This document shows, in pieces, positions 44,601 to 57,673 of a DNA stretch of 64,000 nucleotides. The notes under the pieces are model-generated. The model saw only the letters and a program-made list of their open reading frames with translations, was not told the DNA's origin and did not search any database. Every line of letters starts with the position of its first letter. Positions within the stretch are counted from its first letter, which is position 1. The DNA comes from Ostrinia nubilalis (taxonomy: Eukaryota; Arthropoda; Insecta; Lepidoptera; Crambidae), in NCBI RefSeq assembly GCF_963855985.1, contig NC_087096.1, positions 1,488,001-1,552,000 of the forward strand, in the 5' to 3' direction. Position numbers and translations under genes: made by a program.

Positions 44601-46935
44601 TGCAAAAGAATATCAAGAACTACATAGGCAGTGCAGTTCTAAAATCGCTGAATCACGGGTTTTATGACGTGTGTCAATCAATCGCTCATAAACTCTAACG
44701 CAAAGGCATGATAGAGTCACACGTAGAGCATATTGGAATCAGTATTTCCCTTTGACTTTTGTACGTCATGTGAGATCCTAAAGCAATTTTGGAAGTAGTG
44801 GAGTTTGATGAAACTATCGTCTGTGCCTTATTGTGATGCATAAGCAAGCATCCATATTATTATCACCAGGTGCAGGTTTTCTGCAAAGTGACCCCACTTA
44901 GTCCACGCCCATTATGGTACACTGTCCCCCGACCCCCCTCTCCCCCCTTAAGAGGTCGCTCGCGCACGTTCCTCGAATTTTTAATTGTAATTCGAATGAC
45001 AATATAGTTTTTGTTACCGGATGCGCGGTGGCGAATAAATTTGGGTGCGATGTGTGGTTTTTTGTATGCCTCTAGTGTCTTGATTTTGAATTGTAACGGT
45101 TTGTATTCACGACGTTGAGTTAGTTTGTCATATTACTTCGTCTGCATAACTCAAAAAGTCATTGGGTCATCTTTTAAAGAAATAAAACTTAAATAACCCA
45201 GTTTTCTGTCAATTTTACTCTATTTCTTGCGGAAAAAATTACGTGATATTTCCTGAGACACCCCTCTCCCCCACGTGAGATTTAGTGAGGTATTTGTTGA
45301 CCCTCTCTTCCCCCCAAATATCTCGCATAATTAATGGACGCCCCCTTACCAAATATAATGTTACCTACATTAGTTAGTTACTGGCCAAAGATTTTAGCTT
45401 AATTTTCCGTCGTTATCATAGTTCTAAATGTATGTGCGTATTATCCTGAATTATTTTTAGTGTCGCCAGTAAAAACATTACCGACCGCAGCGATACACGC
45501 TCCCAGGTCAATGACTATAATTCATCGTCTAATTAAACCCGAGACGGCGTTTTAATTAGTAACATGTAATTAAAACGTTGTAATGATGTCATAATGTACC
45601 TATTAATTTGTTTGTTCCTTATCCCAATAGGAATTCATTTTAACAGGATATTTATTTAGGAGATTGGTTTTGTTATTATTGGAATTAATATCATTTATTA
45701 TGTATCCATTCCGGATAATTTATTGGTTGTTTAAATGCTCTGGCGATCAGGTTTTTTAGGGTTCCGTATTCAATATTACTTAGGTGCCGATTAATCCGTC
45801 AACAGGTAGGGGTTAAATTTAAATTACTAGATTTGACCCAAACAAACATACAGGGCAAGCTAAAAACATAGCCCTCCTTTTGATGCAATCGGGTTAAATA
45901 ACAATGCAGATTTTGAGGATCATCTACAAATCTACAATTCATCTACATTGTAAATTGACTATGAATTTTGAAATGGCTTGATAAAAACGGATTATTTATA
46001 ATAAAACATATTAATATGTAAAATGCATGATTTGATAAAACTGTTATTTGACTATGAAATTTTTGCATGTCTTGTAGACGAAACATGTTGAACCTTATTG
46101 TTTTTATCTGACATCTGTATTGTACCATATTTCTGTGCAAATAAATGAATTTGAATAATTACCTACACTGAAACCACGATGCCTAATGAAGTAATTCAAT
46201 TAATAAGTATCATAAATCCTTCAAAAAATTACTTATTGTTAATAGTTTACGTAAGCCTTCGTCCAAAACCCTTAGTCACCGACCTAGTGACATACTTGCA
46301 CGTTTCCAAGTATGGGGAGATTAGGCAGAATTAACGCAAGCAGCGCGCGCGCATGCGAAATGACATTAGCAGAAAGCACGTCAAACATGTCAAAGGACGT
46401 ATTAAAATAGGCTTCTGAATCAAGATGAGGTTTAAGAGGTTGTAATGTTAACCATTTAATTATCTGTCACTTCTCTACATTGGAATTGCCTTAGTAATTC
46501 ATTACAAAAATAATTTAATACATAAATATTGACTTTTTAGCAAGGCTCGTAACTACAGTCCGCTACTACTGATACTGGATTTAAATATTTGCTCATAGGA
46601 TAAGATTTATCTTTGGACATTATTTTCAACTTTCTCATAACTCTTCGATTGCGTTTCAACTTCAAGTGTTTTTGGAAGGCAGGTCGTTATGGTTTCTTCG
46701 TATCTGAAAATCAGGCTACAAGATATGATGAACACACCTTGTACCAATATTGCCATCTGAAACGATTTCTTTACTAGAGAGAGATTGCAACCCGGTATGT
46801 ATGTATGCCTGGACATAGCAACACTACTATGTCGAAGACGCAACGCCTTGGCGCCGTCCTCACCTTAACTTTTTAATGTCCACGGTTAACCCAAATATCG
46901 TCGAAACAAAGTAAGCGTATACTTTATGGCATCTC
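38664..46935 (+). other. Myosin first intron, middle part
   Basis: No coding exon recognised. A C-rich pyrimidine patch lies at 44925-44950 and 45260-45320. A LINE tail occurs at 45990-46155. Otherwise AT-rich with no clear repeats. Confidence 0.45.
45990..46155 (+). mobile_element. LINE 3' tail
   Basis: gcatgtcttgtagacgaaac ... gcaaataaatgaatttgaat is a jockey-type 3' UTR ending with an AATAAA-like signal. Confidence 0.45.
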
Positions 46936-47223
46936 TAGGGTTGCCAACCGTACTATAATATATAGTATTGTACTATATTTCGGGTCTGCGTACTATATAC
47001 TGTTGAAAAAATATATAGTACGCAAAAATACTATATTTTCAACACCGACAAATCTAACAAACAAATCCTTAATTTAAAAAAAAATAAGAACGCGCCTTTA
47101 AAGTAACTTCTGTTAAGATGGCTAAGTCATATAACCTATTGCGCACGTACCATTTCCTTTGATGAGGTCCGTGAACATACCCGATAGGCGATAGCGTGTG
47201 TCCGAACGCTTGCGTAACGAACT

Positions 47224-47422
47224 TCATTATTTCAGCCATAGGACGTCCACTGCTGAACATAGGCCTCCCCCAATGCTTTCCATGTTGATCGATTGGTAGC
47301 GGCTTGCGTCCAGCGCTTCCCTGCTACCTTTACGATGTCGTCGGTCCACCTTGCAGGTGGACGTCCCACACTGCGTTTTCCGGTACGCGGCCTCCATTCC
47401 AGAACCTTTCCGCCCCATCGCA
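47224..47422 (-). mobile_element. RTE-like LINE end inside the hAT, 11-bp target duplication
   Basis: The minus strand reads KVLEWRPRTGKRSVGRPPAR, then WTDDIVKVAGKRWTQAA and AYVQQWTS. The duplication cgtaacgaact is at 47213-47223 and 47423-47433. Confidence 0.85.
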
Positions 47423-47719
47423 CGTAACGAACTGGTCAATGTCAAATTGACAACGTAAATTTTAACGTCGTCAAACGGTATTTTGGTCTGCTTTATTTAT
47501 CGGCAGAATCGTTTTTAACTAGATGTTGTTATTTCTTTTCAAAAGTTGAAATCTTATATAAATTAGGTATGGAAAGTGGTAGTGATAACGAAAGTGCGTC
47601 AAATTCTATTGCGCCGCTAACGCCGATTAAAAAACGAAAAATACCAAAAAGACTCCAAATAAAATAAACCGGAGTGGGAAAGAGAGTATGACTGGATTAC
47701 TGAAGATCCCCAAAATATA

Positions 47720-48128
47720 CAATGTGAGTCACGATAAAGTGCACATATGAAATAATGTGAAACTAGACCTATTTTTTTCGAGAAAAAAGAGGTCAAAAAA
47801 TTTTTGAGATTTTTTTTCTTCCAATTACTTCTCGTAAAAAAAAACGTAATAACTTTTAAACTAAGAGGTATATCCTGATAAAATAAAAACAATTAAATGC
47901 TAAATAACAGGGATACTAATAAAATACCCAGAAAATGCCAACAAATAATAAAAAAAAATACTTTTTGAAAAAAATTCTGCTTTTAAATTCGTGTTTTTTT
48001 GGTTATTTGATCAATTTCTCCAAAAAATGCCCCTATAACAGGTGTTTTTTATTGCTTTGTATTATTCTCTATCGTATTACTTTTGTAAAACTAAAAATTG
48101 CATGTCTCTATCCTTATCACAACATATT
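47720..48128. mobile_element. Solo arm of the mariner-like fold-back element
   Basis: It begins after TA with caatgtgagtcacgataaag and follows the left arm of the element at 62889-63992 for about 400 bp. No opposite arm is present. It interrupts the hAT transposase after its N-terminal piece. Confidence 0.7.
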
Positions 48129-48480
48129 ATGTCAATTTTAAAATCGGCACTAGAACAACGTAAAAAAGATATTTTTTTTGGTTACAAAACAAAAAAAAAT
48201 GTTGCAATCATTAGAAGCAAAATCCCCCCCACAGTAAGTTATGGAATTCAAAAGATTTTTTTGCTATTTCTTGATAAATAAATATCTTTGTAAATATCTT
48301 TGTTTAGACTATCTTAATAAATGGATAAATCCAAAAATTAAATTTCAAACAGGAGGTTTCATTTAATGACTGTGAGACAATATTAGAAGTTCTAAATTTA
48401 CAAGAAAAATTGAGTATCAAAATGGACGACCTATACTCTGAAAAAACGATATTGAATGAAATCTTTGCTAAATTAAAAGA

Positions 48481-48914
48481 TAGGTAATTCATTCTTGGGG
48501 AAATGTATTACCATATTTAACAAAATACCACACAACCTTGTCGAATTGCCAATAAACAAATTTAAGATACATATAAAAAATACCCTTATGTCCAAAGGGT
48601 ACTACAAGGTTCGAGACTATATTGATGACAAGGATGCGTGGTCAGTTCAGTCTGCACATATTTGATGTACTTAAATTTGACTATTCTTACCGTTAGATAA
48701 TTCCTGGCAATAAGTGGTGACTGAGTTTGTTCCGGCGTTTCTTCTCAGCACTTGCCATATGTTTGTCTCGAAGCGCTGGTAGGGCCCAAAAGATAAGGAG
48801 ACATGTAAAGTGCCCCATAAGGGCTACCTTTTCTTTTTTTATTATTTTCTATTGACGTTCATAAGTGCCACTTGTGGTCTAAACTGAATAAATATTTTTG
48901 ATTTTGATTTTAAA
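48481..48914 (+). mobile_element. Jockey-like LINE 3' end inside the hAT
   Basis: Nearly identical to 9520-9955 (tacctaattcc shortened to taattcc; one g/a change seen), including the (TTTTGAT) tail. It encodes only the last 60 residues of the reverse transcriptase. It splits the hAT transposase before the dimerisation domain. Confidence 0.85.
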
Positions 48915-49438
48915 TATTTTTTTTTTGATTTTTAAAAAGACTGTAGTGACTTTACTGACAAAACTACAGGCCAAAAATGGCAGCATATTTTAAAAAATAC
49001 TAAAAATTACTTACCAAATTTATTTGAAGTAATTTCATTCCTGCTCTCTATTCCCGCCACTTCGGCATTTACAGAAAGGATATTTTCGGTTATGAATTCG
49101 AAGTGGCGAGAAGAAAGAAACAGAAGTAGTGTATCATTAATAAAAAATGAGCTTTTGATTTATATTAATTTAAAAATTGAATGTGACAAATCATATCACA
49201 CTTTTGTTTTAAACAAAAAACTGTTACACATTGCAAGAACTGCAAAAAAATGTAGTTTTTATAAAAATAAATAATTAAAAAATGAATATTATTTTGTCTA
49301 TTTTTTTGTTTTTCCCATAAAATACTATATTTTTTTAAATGTACTATATTTTTTTACACCTTATTTTGGAAAATACTATATTTCGCTGATGAAATGTTGG
49401 CAACCCTAGGCATCTCTCCCGAGCCAGGGCGTGCGTGG

Positions 49439-49801
49439 CAGGGTTGCCAGATATCAGCTAACTCAATTCGCCTAATTTTTCCTACCGAGTAGCCTAAATC
49501 GCCTAATATTTTTTTTTCCTGAAGTAGCCTAATTCGCCTAACATTTTGAGGTAAGTATACAAAAATACATATCAAATCGACACATTAATGACAAACAGCT
49601 GTTTATCTCTTTCTAACTTACCCATGGTGACGTATGAAAAAAGAGATAGATAATGTTTGGTTAGCCTACTCAACTACTCTGGCAACATTTTTGTGACGTC
49701 ACTAACTACCTGACTTGTGCCGAGTACATACAATTGTATTTAAGAAATCAACATGGCCGCAATATAGGCAATCAGCTGACAACTACACAACACACGCACA
49801 C

Positions 49802-49841
<40 letters not shown>

Positions 49842-50491
49842 CCTGTCATTTCCTATATTGCGGCCATGTTGTTTTCTTAAATCGTGTATTTATATTGTGT
49901 GTAAGTGTGTGCGTAATGTTATGTGTTAGCGGCAATTTGTATTATTTCGGGATTCTATACAATCCCTAGTAAAAGTGTAAAATCAATGCCTGGGGCGCGT
50001 AGGCAATGTATAAAATATTATTGTTCAATAAATACTTTACCTAGGCAGGTGTATGTAATTCCTAGGCATTGTAACTATAGAATACGTCCAGCTGGCCCAC
50101 CGGTAATGTGTAAAGTAAACAGATTTTGATCATTATTATTTATGTACGGTTAGGGTGTAGCAAAGGGGGTGCAGGACTTAGCCAAATAACCGAATTTTCG
50201 AACGTAATTTGTATGGAGCTGACACTTAGAAAAAAAATTACGGATTTAGTATAGAGTTTGGACTTTCATGGAGTAGTAAAGGGGGTAGGGGTCATTTTAA
50301 AAAACTAACTGAATTACAGAATACTAGGTTAGGATTTATTTTTCCAAGGTAATCCTGAAGTAGCCTAAATAGCCCGATCTTATTTTCTAGGTAGCCTAAA
50401 TGGCTACCGGTAGCCGTTTGCATTTTTTGGTCGCCATTTGACCCCCAGAGGTAGCCTAAATGGCGATAATTCGCCTAATCTGGCACCACTG
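49439..50491. mobile_element. Non-autonomous hAT-type element, 1,053 bp
   Basis: Ends cagggttgccagat and atctggcaccactg are flanked by gtgcgtgg at 49431-49438 and 50492-50499. Its ends are rich in repeats of gtagcctaaat/attcgccta. No transposase seen. A hairpin with a CA microsatellite sits inside (49737-49882). Confidence 0.75.
49737..49882. repeat. Hairpin with (CA)n core
   Basis: tttaagaaatcaacatggcc and gccgcaatatagg pair with cctatattgcggccatgttg...cttaaat. About 26 CA units fill the middle (49787-49838). It is a MITE-like insertion carrying a microsatellite. Confidence 0.75.
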
Positions 50492-50499
50492 GTGCGTGG

Positions 50500-53400
50500 C
50501 TGTGCAATTAACAGCGAGGTGTCCCTAAATAACACCCTGTCTATAATTAACACTAAAGTACTTACACGTCGTATAGGCGAGCGGCTTTGGCATTGCGATT
50601 TGGGGACGTACTTGGGCATCAATTTATTCCAAAATTTAACCCTTTGCTTTACGTATGTAGTTGATATGACTATGTAAGGTTATTATATCAAACCTTTGTC
50701 ACCTGTCATCCGCTTTGCAATGGAGGAAGTCGAACCTTAATTTCGAACTCCTGGCTGCACAGGAGTTGCAGTGGTGGGAACAAGAGATGTCTTCTTCCAA
50801 AACTACATCTTGTTGAAACTGGACTGACTCTACATCTTCTTGAGAAAGCCCTGACATTGTCAGATCTCTTTCATCAAATTGTAACTTGATTAATTATATC
50901 TCACTAAAACGGGATTTGGCAAAAACCAAATAAGTTAAGAGGACGAAAACTATTTGATAGGAAGGAAAATTAATAGAATCGTTTGCGGGTTATGTTAGCC
51001 AGAATTAAACATAATAAACTGTTCTTGCAAATTAATAGTCGTTTTTGTTGATGTTACTAATAAATGTAACGCACCAGCTTTATTTTTTTATATTCTTTGA
51101 ATAGCGATTTGAAAATTGAAATCCCTTGGCATTCACGTATTTTGACGTTCCCTCCCGTCCTAACTCCCTACCTGTCTCCAAAGTACATTGACCAGAGAAA
51201 ACATACTTGTTTGTTTCAATGCCCGCCGTCCAAATCGCCGCAGGGCTACCAACGCTAACGACTCAAAATCGCTTTACAACATTCGAGTTTCCCCCGATAT
51301 TTTAAAAATATCGATTGGTACAAAAATATATTTTTCAGTAAGAAGGAAAGACATGATTTCGAGACTTTTAAGTTGAGTAAAATGTTAAAATTTAACAAAT
51401 TCCGTACAGCAGACCGTATTAACTTTTGTACCCTTTGGGTACTGTATCCTAAAATAAAGTATCTTTCTTCATTTTTCTTGTCATGTACAGTAACGAACTT
51501 TTACTCGTGTTTGAACGGAACGTCCCTAAAACATGAAATTATTTAAACTTTACAACGCGAGTTGTTGTTACAAGTGTTGAGAGTTTATTGAGAGTTCAAT
51601 AACCAACATGCAAATACCCTTTATACGTTGAAATCAGTTTGAATGTCTTTTGAGGAAGCCAGAAATTGTCTTTTGTATTTCTGCCCGCGAATTTGGGCCA
51701 GATTGCGTATAAAGATGCTTATTTGGTATGGACTGCTTTTATGGTAAGAATTATGTCTTTTCTCGGTTTATATTATTTCGCTTAAGTGGTTGATCGTAAG
51801 TATTATCAGTGAGGTGATCAGGACAGGCCTTAAAATTACTGGCACAGTTTTGTAAAAGTTGAATTTCTTGACGACATTTGCTGCAACTGCGATAAAGGTG
51901 TTTTACGATTACACATAAAAAATCTTATTTATTTTTTTCAAATTGAACCATTTTCAGTTTTTGGCCAAATATCGACCGTTGACCAACGGCAACGACAAAT
52001 GTATGAGAGATACAATTAAATCGTGAAGAGGAAAAAAAAAAGTGTGTAAGGATTTGGCAAAATTTTACAAACATGGAGATTGCTTTACCTGTTTGTCAAC
52101 CAAGACAATGAGACACAATGAAAACAATTATTTTTCGTGACGCATCACCTCTAAAGTAAAGGTTGTATTTCTAAATCTGCAGCGCCAACCCTATTTGGTG
52201 CTGAGGCGCACATTGTACGTTGACTCTATGTTTATGGTTGTTACCGCAAAACAATATACAATTTGCATATTGGAGATAGAAATAATATTCTTTGCCAACT
52301 TATGATGCTTATGATTCATTTCCCATAATATATACCACGTTCTTGACATCAAAACATTTTACTAATAAACAAAAAGCTACGACTGTTTTTGATCTAATAA
52401 ATCGCCAAAAAAGTGCAATGAAATCCATTTTCATCTCCAATATTCTTGAATACTAAGACAGTATGTTCTTTCTACCGATACACCAGCGAAGGATTTACAA
52501 ATGTCTTAACCTATCATGCCTGCTCACCAACGAACAAGTGATAGTAGCTCGTAAATATTTCAAAACCATGATTCACTGAGTCAACAGTGAACACACATCG
52601 TCCGCAAAAGCAAAAACCTGCCATCAAGCCGTTGGCAATGTTGGCATGACTCACGTAACGAGCCTGCGCGTTTATAGTAATTCTATTTGGTGCGCATACG
52701 CACGTCGACGCCCGTTAGTTCAAAAAGGGGTAATTATAATTATGTTTGCGCCGTTTTTGGCAAGTTCATTAATCTTGATCTTTTAATTAAATTGAAATAA
52801 TGATGTTAATTTTATAGGCATCACGTTTGCTTCTAGTGTTTTCTATGACCCGAACAAAATTTTATTCTGATAGATCGCCTTGGTGCACAAATATTATGGT
52901 ATAGGAGCATGAATGGGATTTTTGCGTCATCAACCTTACTTCCCTAGGAACTACTCCTTGACTAAAAGTTCTTTGTTTCTTCAGGAATGACTACAGCTTT
53001 GAAAAAACTTCAAGAAGTTGGTATTTAGGTGATTGAGCCATTAACGAGCCAAATTAATTACTTTTTTTCTTGGCAACACCTTTTAATCTAGAGAAAATCT
53101 CAAAAGTGAATGCTCACCAATTCACCATGTTTTTTTATCTGAACAGTAAATCACCACCCATCTTGATCTTTGTTTAAAAGTGTTTATTCGCATCGCACAG
53201 ATTATGCAGACCAGATACACGCATCACGGAACCAAGTCGTGGCCAAGATCTGCCAAAAGAAATCTTTGTTTGTAGCAAAAATGTTTGGGCTGTCTGTACA
53301 AACGTAGAGCGAATGTTTGGAGCTTTTATGGCTCCCCTAAACAGATTCAATGGCTGCTTACAGCTTATCTGGATCAACAAATATGGCTTACTGCCAGACT

Positions 53401-56367
53401 GTCAGGCAAATTGTCAAATAAATTCATTATTATGCTTATAATTAAGCCGATCCAAGCCTCAAAATATTGCCTTCTGAAACGATTTCCTTGCCGATCTGAA
53501 ATCTTTATTTGCAGTATTACTGTCCCACTTTCACGGAACACAAACGTTCCAGTCTTCAAAACAGTCTACTTCATAATGTAGAGCTTGGAACTCTTTCATT
53601 TTCAAACGTTTATTGACGGGCAGAAAACCTGTTTCTCTGGTTGTGGTTGCGGACTAAATGTGCTTAATTGCCAAAACGATTATTAGATCGTTTGGATATT
53701 AATATACTATTTCGAATATTCGCAGTAGCGGAAGAATGTTGATCTAATACCCTTGCCGTACTTACACTAATAGCTTTGATGAGGTTAAGCACCACAATTA
53801 TCTTCATTGAATCAAGTTAAAATGCATCATTTGTAGGGAATTCCGCCTTCTGCCTATTTCCTAGTTAATGTGTGGAAATCGCATGCAAAATGTATGACCG
53901 ACCTTCATCGTTGATCCTCCACGCATTACTACGGCGCTTTATATGCCAGGCTTATAGGAAAGTCATGGGTGGAATGCGAAATGCACAATATATACAGGAT
54001 CTTCTTATGTTTATAGGCTGAGTAATATTTAAACGAATCTTTTCACCGTATTTCAAATGCGGGTGTTTGTTACATAATATTTGCATATGAAGGGGGACTA
54101 AATGATGTCATGCATCAGAATTAGCTGTGCAGTAAATAATTATTTAGCTATCATGGATCAATTTTGAACGATTGAATCTGTCCCGAATTACCATACAATA
54201 TTTTTTTGTTTAATTTCTTAGATGATCATAAACATCAAACATTAACTAACTTCAAATCAATTTTAACTGTGTAATAAATAGTAGTATTACTGGAATACTG
54301 ATTGATCGATGATTGGTAAAATTATTATTACAAATTGCTAAGATATCGTGAACGCCTAACTGACCAAGACAATCGTGATCGTGGGTAATTACAATAATTA
54401 AATAGGGAAGTTTATTATCATACTTACGAAACAAAGGATAGTTTACCATCCTCGACTATCAAACGGCTGCTGTTATTAAGACATGGCGGAACATGAGTCT
54501 CACGTAGAATACAGTTGCGTGTACTGAGTGGGCGTGTGTGATCGTAAATATTGTCAAACGGTGAAATAAATTGCCTTTACTCGGCTCAAAAAAAGTACAG
54601 ACGGCGGCTTATCAAACTTTACACTCTGACATCTTATGTAGTTGAAATAAGTGCGATTTTACCCAAAAAAATATAGTATAATGAGCTGTCTTCTGTACTT
54701 ACATGCTCTTACAATAAGTAATCAGGAACAGAGAAAGCGTTATTGATGTAATCATCAGATTTTTTTTATTACAAAAACGGAGACGATACTGGTTCCTTAC
54801 AAGCATGTACTCAAATTAATTACGTTAGATTGATGAAGCCATTTATGTTTAGTTGTACTATGTTTTATGATGTACTTAACCTTCTGTAACCTAACTTTTG
54901 TGTTGATTATGCTTAACCTCCTGCAACCTAGCTTTAACTAGACCCTCTACAAAGGGTCTGTTTTGTTCCCCCGATGTATTCTATGCGGCTTTCTCAATAA
55001 TGATTAGTTGGAAATCCAAGACAATGCTGCGCGAGCGCCGTGACCCCAATCCTTGCGGCGGCGCACACAACAATTATTACAACTATTGTGACCGCGCATC
55101 TGCATTCAGATCCAGCACAATCAGTACCGCGTATAATAAGTAGCCTCAAATGTATGAGCGTTGAATAAATGACATTAACGGTAGAACGGCGTTTGAAGAT
55201 ACAAACTCATATATGCTAGATTACGATGGTAAAAGATCTAAAGAAACAACTTGCTAGAAATGCCATTGATAAATCATCGATGTACACGATGCTAATAGAA
55301 AAGGCACCTGGAAAAGTTCATGACATAAGTAAGATGTTCAATAATTAAACGTCTTCAAGCAAGCTAGGAGTTGAAGCAGTTGGGCTACTGATTCCTCTAT
55401 CTATGCAATCTGAAATGGAAAGTCTTGAATGACTAATGAATTCGCGTGATTGCTATGTCGATGCCCACTTCCTCGTCCCTTTCCAATTCATAGGGCTCTG
55501 AGGTTTTCTAAATGGGGAATTATCTCCTACCTCGAAGCTGATCAATAACCCATGGTCCTCAGCAGACAACTGACAATTATCCTGTTATTGTAATGGCGGA
55601 ACACAATGACATTCGCACATTTCGCGCCGGTTGTTGAACTGCACTCCGGCGCATACCTGTCCGGTGGGTGGCTCCGTTAAAATCAAATTATAATACAGAT
55701 TAATCTCATTCAGACTTGCCATTGTGTTCAGGGTTCATTATGAAAGAATCATTAGAGAATGACTTGGTCGTAACATCGGAATACATAATGTTGTTATGCA
55801 TTTTTAAAGGGGTTTATTTTTGTAACAGTAAAATCTCTATTCCTGCTACTGTTACGATGACTCAATGGTTTCTGGTGTTGACCCAAATGATACACAGATA
55901 ATTGATATATGAATCACCTGATTACGTTGTATAATTATGATATCGTCGAGGAAAAGCTGCTGTTGCAAAATAAGGAGGCTTGATAAATTGTGAATTCCTT
56001 TCGCGTGCCGTTATTGTATGTTAAGTAAAGTATATTGACTCTGTCAAGGGACCGATGTTCTGCCAAACTACGACAGACGACGATGATGTCCTCACTGAAG
56101 AATGAATGAATGGATGGCTTCTTGGAGATGTTCTTTATCATACTTAGCCAGAGGATTAAGATGCAGGGCCTACGTGGCGAACGGTGGTTTATAATAGATG
56201 CAATTCAGTAGTTTGAAATAAGTATCACAAAATATAAACGCCACTCGTGTTAGGGTCTTTTAGGAAAAGAAACTCTAGTTGATTGAGGGATCATGGTCAT
56301 ATTTTATTCCATGCAGCTTGATTTTAATTTGATAAGATATTAACTGCATAAAATTTAACGTACTAAT
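50500..56367 (+). other. Myosin first intron, AT-rich part
   Basis: No exon, RNA gene or convincing repeat recognised on either strand. Confidence 0.4.
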
Positions 56368-56764
56368 CAGGGTTCGAGGATATATATCAAAGGATATATA
56401 TCAAGATATATATCGGATATATATCCGATATATATCAAGCCGGTTTTGATGATATATATCAACTTTTAAAATTTGTTACTGTATTTGTACTTTTTGACAT
56501 AAGATTTTAATTTTTTTAGTTGATTTTGCCGTATTTCAAAGATATTTTATGTTTTTGCTTTATTTGTCTGATTTTAAGTTTTAAAAACATTAAAAACATG
56601 TTTTTGTAACACATATGCAATAGCATTCATGAATAATACAATAAAATAATACTAAGGCTTTCATACAAAATTGATATATATCAAAGTTGATATATATCGG
56701 ATATATATCATAAATATCCGATATTTTGATATTTATAATAAATATCGGATATTTTCGAACCCTG
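56368..56764. mobile_element. hAT-like MITE built from GATATATATC repeats, 397 bp
   Basis: Ends cagggttcga and tcgaaccctg, flanked by gtactaat at 56360-56367 and 56765-56772. Both sub-terminal regions hold clusters of gatatatatc and ggatatatatcc palindromes (about a dozen). AT-rich core without a frame. Confidence 0.8.
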
Positions 56765-57673
56765 GTACTAATACTGTGTCATATTTCGCAACCAGTTGTA
56801 TGTGCAACAAATCACAGATGCGATTGTGATGCAACCGTCAGGTCAAATACCAATTGACTTTGTCGCTTTCTAGTTTCTGCTTGTGTGGTCCCTGACTACT
56901 AAAGATTTTATGATTACATTTTATTAGTCGACAACGTACTCTTGAATTCCAATGAGGTAAAGTATTTAATGTTCTCGCCTTCTTCAAATTATATGAGGTC
57001 AAAAAGATGTGGACAGTTATAAAAAGTACCTGTATTTTATGTATCATTTTATTTTACTGCTCAAGTTACGCTATTTAACTGTCATAAAAATAAGGTTACA
57101 TAATCAAGTTTCATATTTATTTATGAAGGTGAGGTGCTAATTTAGTCATTAATATTTTCACCTAATAATGTGTGGTTAATGAATAATCATTTCATACGTC
57201 AAACATGATGGAATCATGGCAGTCGGCTGGTTTTTTTCTGAATCATTAACACTTTCGCTCTAGGGACTGACGCATGTTTACCGATTTCTGCCTTCGAATC
57301 GGTTCTACCGGTACTTTTGGATATTTTGTGATTTCTGCCTCATGTGAACCCAAGTTTAACTTTGAACCAGCTCGGAGCCTCCCGGTCACGACTGCGGTTA
57401 GCGGCTGCAGCGCTTGCGGTGGAATCATCGGCGAAATAAGTTGTCAGCACACTTGTTTTCGTCATCACGAATTTCAAATCATCGCCGTATTAGAGCCTAA
57501 TGGACGTGCCCGGTAATTCTACGTTTTGTCAATTTATCAGTTTTATTATTAGACTCGAATTGCTTGTGATGCAATCTAATGACATTTATCAAGTTTGTTT
57601 TGAGAGATTAGGTATAACATTATTACAAGAAAGAGAAAGTCCAATCAAATTATAATAATCAAACTAGACTTTT

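Larger units (their letters stand above)
46936..49408 (+). mobile_element. hAT transposon with 8-bp target duplication and nested insertions
   Basis: Ends tagggttgccaac and gttggcaacccta are flanked by ggcatctc at 46928-46935 and 49409-49416, the hAT hallmark. Sub-terminal repeats of actatattt flank the coding part. The transposase is broken: an N-terminal piece from 47569 (MESGSDNES, then PEWEREYDWITEDPQNI in another frame), a middle piece near 48350-48480, and the C-terminal dimerisation domain at 48960-49274 (LLSIPATSAFTERIFSVMNS, then LIKNELLIYINLKIE). Insertions inside: a LINE end at 47224, a fold-back arm at 47720 and a jockey tail at 48481. Confidence 0.85.
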
